A DNA stretch of 8,306 nt, from assembly GCA_020026285.1 (NCBI GenBank), contig JAHHQS010000163.1:1-8306 (forward strand). Direction: 5' to 3'. A model generated the notes under the pieces. The model did no database searches. It was not told the origin of the DNA and worked only from the letters and a program-made list of their open reading frames with translations. Below, in pieces: positions 6,024 through 8,306 of the stretch. The position numbers and the translations under genes are program-made. Within the stretch, counting starts at the first letter, position 1. Every line of letters begins with the position of its first letter. The DNA is from Parabacteroides sp. GTDB lineage: Bacteria; Bacteroidota; Bacteroidia; Bacteroidales; Tannerellaceae.

Positions 6024-6680
6024 ATGAGAAGATTAGCGTACATACTTACAGGCTGCCTTATGCTTTTAACAGTGGAATCAAAAGCACAATTTCATACAAT
6101 TGAAATCAAGGAGAACTTGTATAAAATAGAGAGGACAAAATCTGGAAATAACAAAGAAGACGTTCGTCCCCAAATACAGGGAAGAATAGACTCTGTTACT
6201 ACTCAAAATCTTAAAGATACGTCGAGTGTCATGGTACAAAAAGAAAGAATAGGCGAGGTACCATTTTTTGCCTATCCTTTGAAACAAATAAAAGTCACTT
6301 CTTCTTTTGGCTATCGAAAAGATCCATTCACAGGAAAGAAACGTCTGCATAATGGACTTGACCTTCGTGCCAGAAATGAAGAGGTGTATGCGATGTTACA
6401 TGGTAAAGTAATAAAAACAGGAGAAGACCGACGGTCAGGAAAATACGTAATCTTACAGCATGGTAACATTCAGATAAGCTACTGTCATCTATCTAAGATA
6501 TTAGTTGGGACAGGAACATTGGTTAATCCTGGAACAGTGGTTGCAATTAGTGGTTCTACAGGCCGTAGCTCTGGACCACATCTTCACATTACAGCTCGTT
6601 TTAAGGGAAAATCTGTCAATCCTGCCATAATTCTTAGCTACTTCCGTAAACTCATGGAGGGTGAGAACGTCACTGTTTGA
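6024..6680 (+). CDS. Exported M23-family peptidoglycan endopeptidase
   Basis: The 218-aa protein has a signal peptide (MRR, hydrophobic core, ESKA-Q, cleavage expected near residue 21), a variable linker (about 22-85), and a complete M23/LytM domain from about 87. The zinc ligands are seen in HNGLDL (H109, D113) and the HLH motif (H188), with H155 (YCHLS) and H186 as the other conserved histidines, so the enzyme should be active. M23 enzymes cut peptide cross-links in peptidoglycan; in conjugation loci they are thought to open the wall for the transfer apparatus. It is divergent from the seven-gene operon and not part of it. Its last 11 nt overlap the end of the convergent deiminase remnant. 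The ATG at 6024 is the only start that keeps a whole signal peptide. Confidence 0.9.
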   Translation: MRRLAYILTGCLMLLTVESKAQFHTIEIKENLYKIERTKSGNNKEDVRPQIQGRIDSVTTQNLKDTSSVMVQKERIGEVPFFAYPLKQIKVTSSFGYRKDPFTGKKRLHNGLDLRARNEEVYAMLHGKVIKTGEDRRSGKYVILQHGNIQISYCHLSKILVGTGTLVNPGTVVAISGSTGRSSGPHLHITARFKGKSVNPAIILSYFRKLMEGENVTV

Positions 6681-7377
6681 TATTCCAGGTTAAGCAATGA
6701 AGGGCTCCACCTTCTTTGACAACGTCACTCATTTCAACTGGGACAATCTTACAATCCGGAAAAGCTTCTTGAATATATCCTTGAGCAATGTCGTTTTCTG
6801 CCAAGCCTTCGAAATAAGGCATAAAAATTAAATTCCCCACTTGCAAGAAGTTTATATAAGCCCAATTTAAATCAAAGTTTAGTTTATCATTCGGTATTTG
6901 ACTGAAATCCATTTCTCTTACATCAAAACCATTATTGGTAAGCACTGTTTTAATTGCCTTTGCCTCTTCTGCATGAAGCATATGATCTGCTGACATTAGA
7001 ATTCGATTATCTCCGGCGTATTTGATAAAGCCGTCAGAATGACCATATACATCAAGGCCTGAATCGGGATCAGAGGTTCCAGGAGCTGACCAAGGGATGA
7101 TTATAATTTCTCTTCCTCCAAATGCTTTTTTAAGTTCCTGAAGAAAATCATTATCTCCTTTTATTCTACCATTTTCAGTGAAAACTTTATCCGTCATGAC
7201 AATCTTATTTCCACATATCACTACATTACCACCATCCATTTTGATACTGGTCTCTCTACATTTCAACCCCAATCTACTGCAGACTTTATAGCACTTAGTA
7301 ATTGTCGCCTTGTATTTTCCGAGTAAGTAGTCTGGCTCATACTTATATTTTAGAAATTCTCCATCGGACAATTGTAT
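6670..7377 (-). pseudogene. N-terminally truncated agmatine/peptidylarginine deiminase-family gene
   Basis: The remaining 230 or so residues match the C-terminal two thirds of the PAD_porph/agmatine deiminase fold. Numbering from a TTG at 7371, they show MDGGN (45-49), GHSDGFIKY with H111 and D113, NWAYINFL (169-176), and GGALHC with the catalytic cysteine C226. Enzymes of this family hydrolyse a guanidino group, for example agmatine to N-carbamoylputrescine. The N-terminal part with the usual WxRD-type substrate-binding motif is absent. Reading upstream from 7371 gives only Gln-Ile-Cys before an in-frame TAA at 7381-7383, and none of the three minus-strand frames to 7440 restores it. There is no good start codon or promoter. 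I therefore call it a remnant, probably inactive. The C-terminus is intact and overlaps the M23 gene end by 11 nt. Confidence 0.75.
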
Positions 7378-7379
7378 AC

Positions 7380-7628
7380 ATTAAAAGTAAAGGCATTAAA
7401 GATGTATACGAAATCGTTAAAATTAGAACAATTACTTCAAGTGAAGCTAAACAGATAGAAGAGGATCCAACTACTAAAGATGAGATCCGTTTGGCTTTTG
7501 TTCTCCGATATAGTCATCAACTATTCAATAGTTATACTAAGGTTAACACTCATAAAATGATAAATTATACCTTTATTGATACAACGTTCGAAGAAATAAA
7601 TGTTGGTGATGCCGAAACTGATATTTAG
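7380..7628 (+). pseudogene. 3' fragment of an unrecognised gene, truncated at the same junction
   Basis: The plus-strand frame from about 7380 to the TAG at 7626-7628 encodes roughly 82 residues that read like a genuine protein end (IKSKGIKDVYEIVKIRT, DEIRLAFVLRY, FIDTTFEEI). The frame stays open upstream to an ATG at 7302, but that part is antisense to the deiminase gene and is not a believable start. No family could be assigned; the strand-rich KDVYEIVKIRT ... IRLAFVL pattern is loosely like PUA/EVE-type domains, a weak guess. I counted 75 G+C in 240 bases (31%) at 7381-7620, lower than the coupling-protein and operon lines I counted (42-45%), which suggests a different origin. It ends just before the terminator at 7632-7667. 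Confidence 0.5.
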
Positions 7629-7631
7629 AGG

Positions 7632-7667
7632 TAAAGCGGTACAGAGCAATGTGCCTGTACCGCTTTA
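7632..7667. terminator. Perfect 13-bp stem, likely bidirectional terminator
   Basis: TAAAGCGGTACAG (7632-7644) and CTGTACCGCTTTA (7655-7667) are exact complements around a 10-nt loop that can itself form a 3-bp extension. On the plus strand it is followed by a T-rich stretch (TTTATTTATTTTA); on the minus strand it follows the coupling-protein stop (7669-7671) directly. It therefore separates the converging transcripts of the plus-strand fragment and the coupling-protein gene. Confidence 0.8.
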
Positions 7668-7668
7668 T

Positions 7669-8306
7669 TTATTTTACTTTATATTGCTGAATGATTTTTA
7701 TCATAGTTTTTACATCCTCACCAACTTGTACAAAATTCTTATATAAAATTCGCTCTCTTTCATCTCGAGATTTAAACTTGTAGAACTTGGGTAGGGGTAT
7801 ATAACTATCTTCCTCCTTTTTAATCTCAGCCATATCAAAGTTTGTCTTACAGTAGAACTTTGATGTTTTGAATTCTTCAGACTCCTGGATGTTCATGGAG
7901 CCATTGACTCCGACCTTAGTTTGAACGAAGTCTCGAGCAGTCTGGCCACAAATCCAACCTGTTGGCATATCGGATATTTTTGAAGCCGGCACAAGACTAT
8001 CCATGTTTTCATTCAAGTTGATCGAGGTTTTACTTCGATCTATCGTAATACCTTTCTTCAGCTGCACGACTTTACCAAATATGTCACTGGAAAGCCATTC
8101 CAAGGTTTCTTTTGATCGAGCGGAACCTGAAACAACATTACCAACAGTAGTAATGATTTTCTGCATACCTACCTTTCCGTAATCGGCTTCTAGCTGTGGC
8201 AGTTCCTGGAAACCTAATGTTACACTAACTTTGTTGCTTCGAGCTGTACCGATCAAGCGGTCTATTTTGTGGAAATACAGTGTTGGCAGCTCGTCGACAA
8301 TGATAC
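7669..8306 (-). CDS. TraG/MobC-type conjugative coupling protein (3' portion, 5' end outside window)
   Basis: The frame stays open to the window edge; 211 complete codons are visible. The first residues, IIVDELPTLYFHKIDRLIG, contain a Walker B motif (Asp at 8293-8295, Glu at 8290-8292), followed by ARSNKVSVTLGFQ and the FQELPQL/TTVGNVVSG segment typical of the ATPase core of type IV coupling proteins. DSLVPASKISDMPTGW and the C-terminal strands fit Bacteroidales coupling proteins often called MobC (TraG/VirD4 family). These inner-membrane hexameric ATPases pass the relaxase-DNA complex to the secretion channel. The Walker A motif and membrane segments must lie beyond 8306. The TTG at 8254-8256 is internal, not a start. 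The gene ends directly at the 13-bp stem terminator, so it is probably the last of its operon. Confidence 0.92.
   Translation of the reverse strand, partial: IIVDELPTLYFHKIDRLIGTARSNKVSVTLGFQELPQLEADYGKVGMQKIITTVGNVVSGSARSKETLEWLSSDIFGKVVQLKKGITIDRSKTSINLNENMDSLVPASKISDMPTGWICGQTARDFVQTKVGVNGSMNIQESEEFKTSKFYCKTNFDMAEIKKEEDSYIPLPKFYKFKSRDERERILYKNFVQVGEDVKTMIKIIQQYKVK

Noticed and set aside
6045..6060. Lipobox (LTGC, residues 8-11) in the M23 protein
   Set aside because: The hydrophobic region before the Cys is very short and continues well past it, ending in a good signal peptidase I site (SKA-Q); an ordinary signal peptide fits better.
7302..7379. ATG at 7302 as the start of the plus-strand unknown gene
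   Set aside because: The first 26 codons are antisense to the deiminase coding sequence, whose own motifs there are convincing; the natural start has been lost at the junction.
6670..7668. Insertion sequence or att-site direct repeats flanking the cargo
   Set aside because: No transposase or integrase is encoded, and short similarities between the two ends (GGTTAAGCAATG against GGTAAAGC...GCAATG) are too weak to call.
8254..8256. TTG as the start of the coupling protein
   Set aside because: The frame continues without a stop to the window edge and encodes a Walker B motif upstream of this codon.
1..8306. CRISPR array, tRNA, rRNA, origin of transfer or relaxase
   Set aside because: No regularly spaced repeats, cloverleaf or relaxase motifs were seen; an oriT cannot be told apart from the operator-like repeats at 5804-6023 without a relaxase or known nic site.

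Overview
The window looks like the conjugation region of a Bacteroidales (Bacteroides/Prevotella-type) integrative conjugative element or large plasmid. The evidence is: A+T-rich DNA (the lines I counted run about 31-45% G+C); a visible TAnnTTTG promoter element of the Bacteroidota type; signal peptides ending in Ala-Gln; start codons mostly lacking a Shine-Dalgarno; and family hallmarks of Bacteroidales transfer loci (TraG/MobC-type coupling protein, DUF4099-like protein, Toprim/DUF3991-like protein, M23 peptidase). The species cannot be decided from the sequence.

Layout. From 5803 down to 14, seven minus-strand genes form one compact operon with gaps of 19, 11, -4, 11, -20 and 10 nt. In order of transcription they are: a DUF4099-like protein (252 aa), a very acidic 73-aa protein, a 528-aa protein with three related modules and one hydrophobic segment, a Toprim-domain protein (445 aa), a small membrane protein with a bacterial PH-like domain (162 aa), and two tandem, mutually similar secreted proteins (229 and 225 aa). 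A 220-bp divergent control region (5804-6023) separates this operon from a plus-strand exported M23 endopeptidase gene (6024-6680). That region holds Bacteroidota-type -7 elements, two 13-bp palindromes and several copies of an RAGTATKA motif.

Between 6670 and 7668 lies what appears to be decayed cargo. It holds a minus-strand agmatine/peptidylarginine-deiminase-family gene that has lost its N-terminal part, meeting head to head a plus-strand gene of unknown family that has also lost its N-terminal part. Both end at the same point (about 7374-7380). A perfect 13-bp stem (7632-7667) then acts as a likely two-way terminator between the orphan fragment and the coupling-protein gene, whose 3' portion, with its Walker B motif, runs off the right edge of the window.

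How the genes fit together (inference): the coupling protein would bring DNA to the transfer channel, the M23 enzyme would open peptidoglycan for it, the two secreted paralogues and the PH-domain membrane protein would be envelope components, and the Toprim protein would act on transferred DNA. The DUF4099-like, 528-aa and 73-aa proteins are accessory genes of unknown role. No relaxase, integrase, VirB4, tRNA, IS or CRISPR is visible here. I found no clearly new system. The points that most deserve a second look are the head-to-head truncation junction, the repeat-rich divergent promoter region, the triplicated module in the 528-aa protein and the acidic 73-aa protein.
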